Part shown: piece by piece, positions 7,257 through 15,811 of the stretch | How the letters are laid out: each line of letters starts with the position of its first letter | How positions within the stretch are numbered: position 1 is the stretch's first letter | Assembly: GCA_937928635.1 (NCBI GenBank) | Contig: CALFWM010000024.1 | Location: 1-64,000, forward strand | DNA: 64,000 bases | From: an uncultured Sulfitobacter sp. | Lineage (GTDB): Bacteria; Pseudomonadota; Alphaproteobacteria; Rhodobacterales; Rhodobacteraceae | Direction: 5' to 3' | Program-made: the position numbers and the translations under genes | The notes under the pieces: generated by a model | Told to the model about the DNA's origin: nothing | Databases searched by the model: none | What the model saw: the letters and a program-made list of their open reading frames with translations, nothing else

Positions 7257-8485
7257 TCAGCCACCCCGGCTTGTGACCCGGCAGAGCGGATCATGTCCAG
7301 CGCGCCCTCGTTTCCGGCAAAAACCTCAATCGCATTGTCATAGATCGCGCGGGCGCGCGCAGGTTCGCCCAAGACCCCCAGAGAGGTGATCAGCCGCGCC
7401 CAATCCTGTGGCGGGCCCCCTTGGGTGGCCAGCCGATCAGACAGGCCAGCCACCATGCCGCCAATCATTTCCATACGTTCTTCAGCGGTCATCTCAGCGG
7501 CGGCCTCAATATCTGCCGTAGAGGGGCCGGGTGCGCCAGAACCAACCACCGGCATTGTGTAGCGCACACCCGCCAGTTCAGCGAGCGGCAGGATTTGTGC
7601 CTTGATCGGCTCGATCCATGCGGCATCCGCGGGTCCGCGCCGCAACAAGCCATCCCAAATGCGAAAGGCAATGTCAGGACGGCCCGTTTGCGTCATCATC
7701 AGGCCAAGGTAGTAGCGTGCGCGCCCGTCTTCTTCGTTTTCTTCCAACACCCGGCGCAGTGCGGCCTCTGCCTCGGGTGACACATAACCACCTGCGGCCA
7801 GCACCAGCAGCTCACCGTAATCGCCAATGTCGCCCAAAGTCACCTGGGTATCTTTGATCCGCAACACCTGTGCCTTGGCCTTTGCTGCTGCGGCAAAATT
7901 CCCGGCGTTTGCCTCATAGTTTGCGAGCAGCTCGTGCCCTTGCAAATCGTCAGGACGCCCGGCAACCGTTTCGCGCAGCTTTTCCAAAAGCTCTGCGTAT
8001 TGCACTGAAACCTCCGGTTTGGGCAGATTGTCCGGCAGGCTGTTTTCTGCGGTTTGCTGATCGGGACGGTTTTGGTGCACCTCCTGCGCAAAACTGATGC
8101 GGTCCTCCAGCGCCATATCGCCATATCCCGGCCGCCCCAGCCAAGCATAAAGCGCAAGTGATCCGGCCACCAGAACCGTGCCCAGCATGGCAATGCCAAC
8201 CGTCTGTGGCCCCTCGCGCACGCTTTGGGCGTCCTGCGCGCTGCGGTCCGCCGCCAAGATGCGCCGCGAAATTTCTGTGTGCACGCGCTCTGCGTCCTCA
8301 GCGGGGATCACGCCGCGCGCCACATCGCGTTCCACTTCGGCCAGCTGATCACGGTAGACCTGCACGTCAAACGCGCCGGGTTGTGCCAAGTGCGCCTGTC
8401 CGGCGCGCCACAGCGCCCGCGCCAGCACGCCGCTGACCAAAAGCGCCATCAAGAAGGTGATTATCCAGAACGTCATATCCTCCAT
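7253..8485 (-). CDS. ccmI: Cytochrome c maturation protein CcmI
   Basis: CcmI is part of the haem lyase complex that hands apocytochrome c to CcmF/H. Two N-terminal membrane helices (TFWIITFLMALLVSGVL and VGIAMLGTVLVAGSLALYAW) flank a cytoplasmic loop with YRDQLAEVERDVARG. The periplasmic part carries TPR-like repeats (for example GRARYYLGLMMTQTGRPDIAF). The ATG at 8485 has AAAGG just upstream; a GTG at 8497 and an ATG at 8476 are alternatives. The gene is separate from the ccmABCDG block at 40178-42925. It heads an operon with ruvX. Confidence 0.88.
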   Translation of the reverse strand: MEDMTFWIITFLMALLVSGVLARALWRAGQAHLAQPGAFDVQVYRDQLAEVERDVARGVIPAEDAERVHTEISRRILAADRSAQDAQSVREGPQTVGIAMLGTVLVAGSLALYAWLGRPGYGDMALEDRISFAQEVHQNRPDQQTAENSLPDNLPKPEVSVQYAELLEKLRETVAGRPDDLQGHELLANYEANAGNFAAAAKAKAQVLRIKDTQVTLGDIGDYGELLVLAAGGYVSPEAEAALRRVLEENEEDGRARYYLGLMMTQTGRPDIAFRIWDGLLRRGPADAAWIEPIKAQILPLAELAGVRYTMPVVGSGAPGPSTADIEAAAEMTAEERMEMIGGMVAGLSDRLATQGGPPQDWARLITSLGVLGEPARARAIYDNAIEVFAGNEGALDMIRSAGSQAGVAE

Positions 8486-8670
8486 GTAGCCTTTCACCGT
8501 CGGTGAAAAAAGGGGTCAAATGAGCGACCATGGGGCGCACCCCCCTGTGATTGCGTCTGATGTCGCAAAATTGATATGGAATGCCGTGGGGAGTATCCTC
8601 TTTTCTCCCAACCGCTCCAGAAAGACGTTAAACGCCGCACCCGCCGCGAATCCCTGCCGAGGATGATCTG

Positions 8671-9915
8671 ATGAAAAAATATTCCGTCTTTGCCGTGGCC
8701 CGTGAGGCCATGCGCCATCACACTGGCTGGAACCGTGCGTGGCGCGATGCAGAAGCCAAAAAGAAATATGATGTGATCATTATCGGGGCAGGCGGCCATG
8801 GGCTCGCCACGGCCTACTATCTGGGCAAGAACTTTGGCATCACCAATGTGGCGATCCTTGAAAAGGGTTGGCTGGGCGGTGGCAACACCGGGCGCAACAC
8901 CACAATCATCCGCTCAAACTATCTGCAAGACCCCTCTGCCGCGATCTATGAAAAAGCGCGCAGCCTGTATGAAACCATGTCGCAGGATTTGAACTATAAC
9001 GTCATGTTCTCTCCGCGTGGCGTGATCATGCTGGCCCAGACCGAACATGAGGTGCGCGGGTATAAACGCACGGCCCATGCCAACGCCCTGCAAGGCGTGA
9101 CAACCGAATGGATCACCCCGGCCCGCGTGAAAGAGCTGTGCCCGATCATGAACATCGACGGCCCGCGGTATCCGGTGCTGGGGGGCTTGTGGCAGGCGCG
9201 CGGCGGCTCTGCGCGGCACGATGCGGTGGCCTGGGGTTATGCGCGGGCGTGTTCAGACATGGGCATGGATGTGATCCAGAAATGCGAAGTCACCGGCGTG
9301 CGCGCCGAGGGTGGCAAGGTGGTGGGCGTTTCTACCAACCGCGGCGACATTGATTGTGACAAGCTGGGCATGGTTGTGGCGGGCCACTCCGGGCATCTGG
9401 CCGACATGGCCGGTTTTCGGCTACCGATTGAATCCGTGGCCCTGCAAGCCCTGGTGAGTGAGCCGATCAAACCCTGCATGGACATCGTGGTGATGGCCAA
9501 CACAGTGCATGGGTATCTGTCCCAATCTGACAAGGGCGAGATGGTGATCGGCGGCGGCACGGACGGCTACAATAATTTCACCCAGCGCGGGTCGTTCCAC
9601 CACGTGGAAGAAACCGTGCGCTCCCTGATTGAGACCTTTCCGATGTTGAGCCGCCTCAAGATGCTGCGCCAATGGGGGGGGATTGTGGATGTGACGGGCG
9701 ACCGCTCTCCAATCCTGTCCAAAACACCGGTGGAAGGTGTGTTCATCAACTGCGGTTGGGGCACGGGTGGGTTCAAGGCGATCCCGGGTTCCGGCTGGGG
9801 CTTTGCGGAGCTGATGGCAAAGGGACATTCGCCGCTGACGGAGGCCTTTGGGCTGGAGCGCTTTCAAGAAGGCCGGTTTATTGATGAAAGCGTGGCGGCG
9901 GGGGTGGCGCATTGA
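8671..9915 (+). CDS. soxB: Sarcosine oxidase subunit beta
   Basis: The beta subunit of heterotetrameric sarcosine oxidase, carrying the FAD site and the covalent FMN, oxidises sarcosine to glycine with transfer of the methyl group to tetrahydrofolate. The FAD-binding fingerprint YDVIIIGAGGHGLATAYYL is at residues 33-51, followed by GWLGGGNTGRNTTIIRSNYL. The ARHDAVAWG segment holds the likely FMN-linked His183. The 414-residue length is normal. A GAGGA ribosome site precedes the ATG. It heads soxBDAG, but a foreign-looking gene separates it from soxD. Confidence 0.95.
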   Translation: MKKYSVFAVAREAMRHHTGWNRAWRDAEAKKKYDVIIIGAGGHGLATAYYLGKNFGITNVAILEKGWLGGGNTGRNTTIIRSNYLQDPSAAIYEKARSLYETMSQDLNYNVMFSPRGVIMLAQTEHEVRGYKRTAHANALQGVTTEWITPARVKELCPIMNIDGPRYPVLGGLWQARGGSARHDAVAWGYARACSDMGMDVIQKCEVTGVRAEGGKVVGVSTNRGDIDCDKLGMVVAGHSGHLADMAGFRLPIESVALQALVSEPIKPCMDIVVMANTVHGYLSQSDKGEMVIGGGTDGYNNFTQRGSFHHVEETVRSLIETFPMLSRLKMLRQWGGIVDVTGDRSPILSKTPVEGVFINCGWGTGGFKAIPGSGWGFAELMAKGHSPLTEAFGLERFQEGRFIDESVAAGVAH

Positions 9916-10340
9916 GGCTGCGTGACTCAAAGAATAAATTCCAATGGATTGCAGGTCACTGGACTTCCCATGGGTTCTATCGTCGTGGTTTCTACTTCTT
10001 ACTGACCATAATGGCGCTTTTGACTGTTGCAGAGATTTGGATTTTTCTAGTTCTTGAAGCGGAAGCTTTTCAAAGATTTGGCTCTGCCCTGGTAGCAGTC
10101 TCAATTTTTGCAGTCCCGTACTATAAGTCTTTGTCAGACAGCTTGATAGAGATCGGTCATGAGCAACAAGAAATTGGTGTAGCCAATCACCTTGCCCATG
10201 CAAATTTTGCGTCAGGTGAGCTTATGCGGAGCACTGTTTTCCTCTTCTCTGTAGTCGTAGCTGCTTTCGGAACTCTACAATGGGGATATGGCGATCTTCT
10301 TCATTGCTGGCTCCACGGAAATGGATGGACAAAATGCTAA
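9912..10340 (+). CDS. AT-rich small membrane protein inside sox operon
   Basis: A 142-residue protein of unknown function with two strongly hydrophobic segments (FYFLLTIMALLTVAEIWIFLV and VFLFSVVVAAFGTLQ), a polar middle and a short WGYGDLLHCW tail. A TTG start overlaps the soxB TGA, and the TAA overlaps the soxD ATG (ATGCTAA). GC content is clearly lower than in sox genes, and codons such as ATA, TTA and AGA are frequent. Usual soxB-soxD pairs have no gene here, so it looks like an acquired insert kept in translational coupling. The TTG start is inferred from the overlap. Confidence 0.6.
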   Translation: MRLRDSKNKFQWIAGHWTSHGFYRRGFYFLLTIMALLTVAEIWIFLVLEAEAFQRFGSALVAVSIFAVPYYKSLSDSLIEIGHEQQEIGVANHLAHANFASGELMRSTVFLFSVVVAAFGTLQWGYGDLLHCWLHGNGWTKC

Positions 10341-10657
10341 CTCTCACCTGCCCCTGCTGCAACGTCACAGCCGAGGAAACCGAATTCCACGCAGGGGGCG
10401 AGGCGCACCTCAAACGCTTCGGCCCCGGCTCCTCAGACGATGAATTCGAAAGCTACCTCTTCACCCGCAAAAACCCCAAGGGCGTGCACTTTGAGCGCTG
10501 GCGCCACAACAATGGCTGCGGCAAGTGGTTCCATGTGGCCCGCTGCACGACCAGCCTTGAGGTCTTTGCCAGCTACCCGGCCCAAACCTACGCCCCCCCC
10601 GAGGATATCCTTGTGCACATCGACACCAGACGCCCCGGCTGGCGTGCAAAAACTTGA
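10334..10657 (+). CDS. soxD: Sarcosine oxidase subunit delta
   Basis: The small zinc-binding delta subunit of sarcosine oxidase. About 107 residues begin MLTLTCPCCNVTAEETEFH and contain FGPGSSDDEFESYLF, GVHFERW and GCGKWFHVARC, with Cys and His residues that bind zinc in the known structure. ATG 10334 fits the family length; an in-frame ATG at 10325 adds three residues. The first codons are AT-richer, as in the gene before. A 67-base gap separates it from soxA. Confidence 0.92.
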   Translation: MLTLTCPCCNVTAEETEFHAGGEAHLKRFGPGSSDDEFESYLFTRKNPKGVHFERWRHNNGCGKWFHVARCTTSLEVFASYPAQTYAPPEDILVHIDTRRPGWRAKT

Positions 10658-10724
10658 CGCACCCCATGTTTCACCCTTCCCCTAAACTCATCCGCCCTCT
10701 CTCCCCGCACAAAGGTGACTGTTC

Positions 10725-13700
10725 ATGAGCACACGTCTTGCCACAGGTGGCCGCCTGCTGAACAAATCAAAACCCCTTGGTTTTACCTTCAACGGCAAGC
10801 AGATGCGCGGCTATGAGGGGGACACGCTGGCCTCCGCCCTGCTGGCCAATGATCAGATGCTGGTGGGGCGTTCGTTCAAATACCACCGTCCGCGCGGCAT
10901 CGTGGCGGCCGGCCCTGAGGAACCCAATGCGCTGATGAATCTTGGTGCTGAGGGGCGCTTTGAACCCAATGCGCGCGCCACCACAACCGAATTGTTCGAG
11001 GGGCTGGAGGCGAACAGCCAGAACCACTGGCCGAGTCTTGAGTTTGACGTCGGCGCGATCAACAAACACCTCAGCCGCTTTTTGCCTGCGGGTTTCTATT
11101 ACAAGATGTTCATGTATCCGCGCAGTTTCTGGAAACATGTTTACGAACCTTTCATCCGCAAATCCGCGGGCCTGGGCAAAGCGCCCAAGGCGCGGGATGA
11201 AGACACCTACGAACATTTCTACGCCTTTTGCGATGTGCTGGTTGTGGGCGGCGGTGTTGCGGGTCTGCAAGCGGCCAAGACCGCCGGACAGACCGGCGCG
11301 CGGGTGATCGTGATGGAGCAGAGCGAACACTGGGGCGGCCGTGCGCTTGTGGATGGGGGCACTGTTGTTGATGACGGGCCTGTGGATAAGTTCGTGGAGC
11401 AAATTTTTTCTGAGTTGGAAGCAATGGACAATGTCCAATTGCGCAGCCGCTGCATGGGGGCCGGGGTCTATGATCACGGCTATGCGCTGGGATATGAGCG
11501 CCTGAGCGATCACAAACCGGGCAGGGATGGCCCGCGCCACCGGCTATGGCGGGTGCGGGCATCGCATGTGATCACCGCAACAGGAGCGCTGGAGCGCCCG
11601 CTGAGTTTTGCCGGAAACGACATTCCGGGCGTGATGCTTGCGGCCGCGGTGCGCGACTACGCGGTGAACTTTGGCGTCTCGGTGGGAGACCGCACAGTGG
11701 TCGTCACCAACAATGATAATGCTTACCTTACGGCAATTTCCCTCAAGCATGCTGGGCTCGACGTGCCTGCGATCATTGATGCGCGGGTGCTGTCTCAGGA
11801 CTCGGCGCAGGTGGCACAGGCCAAGGCATTGGGTATCCGCGTCATGATGGGCCACGCCATTGCAAGCGTCAAAGGCACCAAACGTGTCACCGGCGTAGAG
11901 ATCTGCGCACAAGCGGGTGAGGGCGCGGTGCTGGAAGAAATTTCATGCGACGCGGTTGCCATGTCCGGGGGCTGGTCGCCGGTGGTGCATCTGTGGTCCC
12001 ATTGCGGCGGCAAACTGCGCTGGGACGCGGTGAATGCCTGTTTCAGTCCTGATCCCGACAATCCCCCCAAAGGTGTGGATGGAATGGGATTTGTTACTCC
12101 TGCGGGTGCTGCCTCCGGCGTGTTTGCGCTGGATGATGTGCTCAATGACGCCCATGCAGCGGCGGAGGGTGTAATGACGACACTGGGTCTCAGGCTGCCC
12201 AAAGACAGTGCCGCCCCCGTGGCCGAACATCGCGGCGACGCGCCCATGGCCCCGGTGTGGATGATGCCGCAGGGGGCAAATGTGAAACTACGGGAAAAGG
12301 CCTGGCTCGATTATCAGAACGACGTCAAAGTCTCTGACGTACGGCTGGCCGCGCAAGAGGGGTTTGTCAGCGTAGAACATGCCAAACGCTACACCACACT
12401 GGGCATGGCGACGGATCAGGGCAAGCTGAGCAACATCAACGGTCTGGCCACGCTTGCGGGGGCGCTTGATACCGACATTCCCAATGTCGGCACCACCACC
12501 TTTCGCCCGCCTTATCACCCGATCTCAATGGCTGCGATCGCGGGGGAGGCCAAGGGCCATGTCTTTCAACCCATCCGCCGCACGCCCATGCACGACTGGC
12601 ACAACAACAACGGCGCGGAGTGGGAGCCAGTGGGCGCATGGCGTCGCCCCTATGCCTATCCCAAACCCGGCGAAAGCACCCATAACGCCGTGATGCGTGA
12701 GGTCACCAACACGCGCGAAAAACTGGGCCTGCTGGATGCCTCCACCCTGGGCAAGCTGATCGTCAAAGGGCCGGATGCGGGGCGGTTCCTCGACATGATG
12801 TATACCAACATGATGTCCACCCTGAAGATCGGCAAATGCCGTTATGGGCTGATGTGTTCTGAAAACGGTTTCCTGATTGATGACGGCGTTGTGGCGCGCA
12901 TAGATGCGGACACATGGCTGTGCCACACCACCACGGGCGGGGCCGAAAACATCCATGGCCACATGGAAGAATGGCTGCAAACCGAATGGTGGGATTGGAA
13001 CGTCTATGTTGCCAATGTCACCGAACAATACGCGCAGGTGGCGGTTGTTGGCCCCAATGCGCGCAAGGCGCTGGAAAAGCTCGGCGGCATGGATGTCTCG
13101 CGCGAGGCGCTTGGCTTTATGGAATGGGCCGATGGGGACCTGGGTGGGTTCAAATGCCGCGTCTACCGTATCTCGTTCTCGGGCGAACTGAGCTATGAAA
13201 TCGCCGTGGATGCCGCGCAAGGGCAGGCGTTTTGGGATGCGCTGATGGTGGCGGGCAATGATCTGGGCGTGATGCCCTATGGCACCGAGGCCTTGCACAT
13301 TCTGCGCGCCGAAAAGGGCTTTATCATGATTGGTGATGAAACCGACGGCACGGTGATCCCGCAGGATCTGGGCTTGCACTGGGCGATTTCTAAAAAGAAA
13401 GAGGACTTTCTTGGCAAGCGCGCGCAGGAACGCTCGCACATGACCGACCCGGCCCGCTGGAAACTGGTGGGGCTGGAAACCACCGATGGCAGCACCCTGC
13501 CGGATGGGGCCTATGCCGTGGCCACGGGCACCAACGCCAATGGCCAGCGCAATGTGCAGGGGCGTGTGACCTCGTCCTATCACTCCCCCACATTGGGCAA
13601 GGGCATCGCGATGGGGCTGGTGCTGAACGGGCCGGACCGCATGGGCGAGGTGATTACGTTCCCCGGGACAGACGGCAAAGATTATGACGCGCGGATTGTT

Positions 13701-13745
13701 GATCCGGTGTTTTATGACAAGGAAGGGGAAAAGCAGAATGTCTGA
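10725..13745 (+). CDS. soxA: Sarcosine oxidase subunit alpha
   Basis: The 1006-residue alpha subunit binds NAD and tetrahydrofolate. Domain order: an N-terminal ferredoxin-like domain (GYEGDTLASALLAND and RSFKYHRPRGIVAAGPEEPNA), a Rossmann-type pyridine-nucleotide domain starting DVLVVGGGVAGLQAA at about residue 169, a HATGALERPLSF-like TATGALERPL strand, and a C-terminal aminomethyltransferase (GcvT) domain from about residue 610. The last part (GELSYEIAV, GTEALHILRAEKGFIMIG) binds folate. The ATG of soxG overlaps its stop. Confidence 0.96.
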   Translation: MSTRLATGGRLLNKSKPLGFTFNGKQMRGYEGDTLASALLANDQMLVGRSFKYHRPRGIVAAGPEEPNALMNLGAEGRFEPNARATTTELFEGLEANSQNHWPSLEFDVGAINKHLSRFLPAGFYYKMFMYPRSFWKHVYEPFIRKSAGLGKAPKARDEDTYEHFYAFCDVLVVGGGVAGLQAAKTAGQTGARVIVMEQSEHWGGRALVDGGTVVDDGPVDKFVEQIFSELEAMDNVQLRSRCMGAGVYDHGYALGYERLSDHKPGRDGPRHRLWRVRASHVITATGALERPLSFAGNDIPGVMLAAAVRDYAVNFGVSVGDRTVVVTNNDNAYLTAISLKHAGLDVPAIIDARVLSQDSAQVAQAKALGIRVMMGHAIASVKGTKRVTGVEICAQAGEGAVLEEISCDAVAMSGGWSPVVHLWSHCGGKLRWDAVNACFSPDPDNPPKGVDGMGFVTPAGAASGVFALDDVLNDAHAAAEGVMTTLGLRLPKDSAAPVAEHRGDAPMAPVWMMPQGANVKLREKAWLDYQNDVKVSDVRLAAQEGFVSVEHAKRYTTLGMATDQGKLSNINGLATLAGALDTDIPNVGTTTFRPPYHPISMAAIAGEAKGHVFQPIRRTPMHDWHNNNGAEWEPVGAWRRPYAYPKPGESTHNAVMREVTNTREKLGLLDASTLGKLIVKGPDAGRFLDMMYTNMMSTLKIGKCRYGLMCSENGFLIDDGVVARIDADTWLCHTTTGGAENIHGHMEEWLQTEWWDWNVYVANVTEQYAQVAVVGPNARKALEKLGGMDVSREALGFMEWADGDLGGFKCRVYRISFSGELSYEIAVDAAQGQAFWDALMVAGNDLGVMPYGTEALHILRAEKGFIMIGDETDGTVIPQDLGLHWAISKKKEDFLGKRAQERSHMTDPARWKLVGLETTDGSTLPDGAYAVATGTNANGQRNVQGRVTSSYHSPTLGKGIAMGLVLNGPDRMGEVITFPGTDGKDYDARIVDPVFYDKEGEKQNV

Positions 13746-14307
13746 TCCTGTCACGGCCCTCAACCACCTTTCCTCAGGCGATGGCATTGCGCATATCGCT
13801 GAGATTGGCCCGCTGGGTATGATCACCCTGCGCGGTGATCTGCGCGCCCGCGCGATACAGGCCGCCGCGATTTCCATCGGACGGGTGGAGTTCCCCGAGA
13901 TGCGGCACTGCAACAGCGCGGGGGAGAATGGCATTGCCTGGATGTCACCGGATGAGCTGCTGGTGATGTGCCCCTATGCCGAAGTGGGGGAGGCCCTGAC
14001 GAAAATGAACACGACACTGGCCGGGCAGCATGCATTGGCGGTCAATGTCTCTGATGCACGGGCCGTTTTTCAGGTAACTGGTCCTTACTTGCGCGAGGTG
14101 CTTGCCAAACTGGCCCCGGTTGATCTGGATCCGGGTGTGTTTACGCCGGGCATGTTCCGCCGCACCCGTCTGGCGCAGGTGCCTGCGGCGTTCTGGATGC
14201 GGGATGACCAGACCGCGCAGATCATCTGCTTCCGGTCCGTGGCGAAATATGTCTTTGACCTGCTCTGCATGGCCGCGCAACCAGGCTCTGAGGTCAACCA
14301 TTTCTGA
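13738..14307 (+). CDS. soxG: Sarcosine oxidase subunit gamma
   Basis: A 189-residue gamma subunit of heterotetrameric sarcosine oxidase, structurally related to the folate-binding domain of GcvT. Conserved motifs include WMSPDELLVMCPY, LAVNVSDARAVFQVTGP and MFRRTRLAQVPAAFW. The ATG at 13738 overlaps the last codons of soxA, which argues against longer upstream starts in the same frame. It closes the soxBDAG operon. Confidence 0.92.
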   Translation: MSDPVTALNHLSSGDGIAHIAEIGPLGMITLRGDLRARAIQAAAISIGRVEFPEMRHCNSAGENGIAWMSPDELLVMCPYAEVGEALTKMNTTLAGQHALAVNVSDARAVFQVTGPYLREVLAKLAPVDLDPGVFTPGMFRRTRLAQVPAAFWMRDDQTAQIICFRSVAKYVFDLLCMAAQPGSEVNHF

Positions 14308-14426
14308 TCCGGGCGAGCCCGTAAACCACACCATCTGAAAAAAGTGATCGCCGTTTGCTCGCCCAAGGGTTGCGCTGTGCGTTTTCATCTCTAGAATAGA
14401 GGCTCACTTGAAGTAGGATTGGTATC

Positions 14427-14855
14427 TTGTTGAAACGCTTAGGATTTACTGCCCTTGTTGGGCTCGTTACGGGGTTTGCCGCCCCATCTGTTCAGGCCGC
14501 ACCGGGGTTCATTTATGTTTGTGAAATGACAGGTATGAAGCGCAACCAGGGTTGGATTTCTCCAACTGTTGCGTTGATTTTGCCCGGTGACGGCACAGTG
14601 ACCGTTGCGGATGCAGTAACGCTGCATTTTGCCAAAAAGCCGGTTGAAGGGAAAATCCTGCGCGACAACGGCAACAAGTTGATTGTGAAATGGACCGTCA
14701 AGGGCGCGCAAGCGGACGCGGGCCAGCGGTTTTCAAACTTTGATTACCGCGCGATTGTGGTGAAAAAAACGGGCCGGATCGACATGACGGCGCAGGCGCG
14801 TTCGATTGATTTTCGCCTGTTCAGCAAAGGCAAATGCGAAAAGCGTACTAAGTAA
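14427..14855 (+). CDS. Exported hypothetical protein
   Basis: A 142-residue protein with a Sec signal peptide (MLKRLGFTALVGLVTGFAAPSVQA, cut near residue 24). It has two cysteines (in YVCEMTG and KGKCEKRTK) that may pair. The mature part is beta-rich and basic; no domain is recognised. The start is a TTG at 14427 (or the next TTG), chosen because it leaves a complete signal peptide. It lies between soxG and sodB, with gaps over 100 bases on both sides, so it is probably its own unit. Confidence 0.6.
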   Translation: MLKRLGFTALVGLVTGFAAPSVQAAPGFIYVCEMTGMKRNQGWISPTVALILPGDGTVTVADAVTLHFAKKPVEGKILRDNGNKLIVKWTVKGAQADAGQRFSNFDYRAIVVKKTGRIDMTAQARSIDFRLFSKGKCEKRTK

Positions 14856-15003
14856 TCCGGCGCGCGAAAGCGGGCCGTTTTACCGTGATGCGCCATTGGG
14901 GCAGACCCGATGGCGCAATATTCACGTGGCACAGACCTTGACCTTTCGGCCCAACACATTCCATCTAGGGACAACTGAAACGTCCTGACAGGAGGCCCCA
15001 AAG

Positions 15004-15603
15004 ATGGCTTTTAAACTTCCCGATCTTCCCTATGCCCACGATGCCCTTGCCGCGCATGGCATGAGCGCCGAGACAATGGAATTCCACCATGACAAGCACC
15101 ACAATGCCTATGTGGTGAACGGCAACAAGCTGATTGAAGGTACGGAGTGGGCAGACAAGTCCATGGAAGATATCATCACGGGCACCTATGACGCCTCTGC
15201 CACCGCGCAGAACGGCATTTTCAACAACATCTCGCAGCTGTGGAACCACAATCAGTTCTGGGAAATGATGGGGCCGGGGGCCTCTGCGATGCCGGGTGAG
15301 CTGGAAAAAGCGATTGTTGAGAGCTTTGGCTCCGTCGATAAGATGAAGGATGAGTTCAAAGCCGCGGGCGCGGGCCAGTTCGGCTCTGGCTGGGCCTGGC
15401 TGGTCAAGGACAAGGATGGGAGCCTCAAGGTCACCAAGACCGAGAATGGCGTGAACCCGCTGTGCTTTGGTCAGACTGCGCTGCTGGGCTGTGATGTGTG
15501 GGAACATTCCTATTACATCGACTTCCGCAACGCGCGCCCTGACTATCTGGCTAACTTTCTGAATAACCTTGTGAATTGGGAAAACGTCGCAAGCCGTCTG
15601 TGA
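15004..15603 (+). CDS. sodB: Superoxide dismutase, Fe type
   Basis: A 199-residue cytoplasmic Fe/Mn superoxide dismutase. Metal ligands are visible: His in EFHHDKHHNAYV, His in SQLWNHNQFWEMM, and Asp plus His in CDVWEHSYYIDFRNARPDY. The residues AGAGQFGSGWAWLV and the family length point to the iron form. AGGAGG lies upstream of the ATG, and an intrinsic terminator follows at 15642. It forms its own transcription unit. Confidence 0.94.
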   Translation: MAFKLPDLPYAHDALAAHGMSAETMEFHHDKHHNAYVVNGNKLIEGTEWADKSMEDIITGTYDASATAQNGIFNNISQLWNHNQFWEMMGPGASAMPGELEKAIVESFGSVDKMKDEFKAAGAGQFGSGWAWLVKDKDGSLKVTKTENGVNPLCFGQTALLGCDVWEHSYYIDFRNARPDYLANFLNNLVNWENVASRL

Positions 15604-15641
15604 TCTCGTAAGACGGTATAAATGAGGCCAGAAATATCAAG

Positions 15642-15669
15642 AACCCCGCAGTTGTGCTGCGGGGTTTTT
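15642..15669 (+). terminator. Intrinsic terminator of sodB
   Basis: A 10-bp stem (AACCCCGCAG / CTGCGGGGTT) with a 5-base loop is followed by a T-run. It sits 38 bases after the sodB stop. Confidence 0.85.
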
Positions 15670-15811
15670 GCATTTCCGCCGCATGGCGCAGGTGATTGCC
15701 AGCGCAGGTCCCGCAGCTATTCCTGATTTCGGCCATCAAGAGGTTGTGCGAATGGTGTCAATTCGCCTATGAAGTGCGGCATGTAGCGCGTGCGAGCACA
15801 AGGAACGGGCA

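Noticed and set aside
12525..13934. Long open frame (about 470 codons) on the minus strand across soxA
   Set aside because: It is antisense to a clear soxA/soxG coding region, has a His/Arg/Gln-rich composition typical of shadow frames in GC-rich DNA, and shows no domain.
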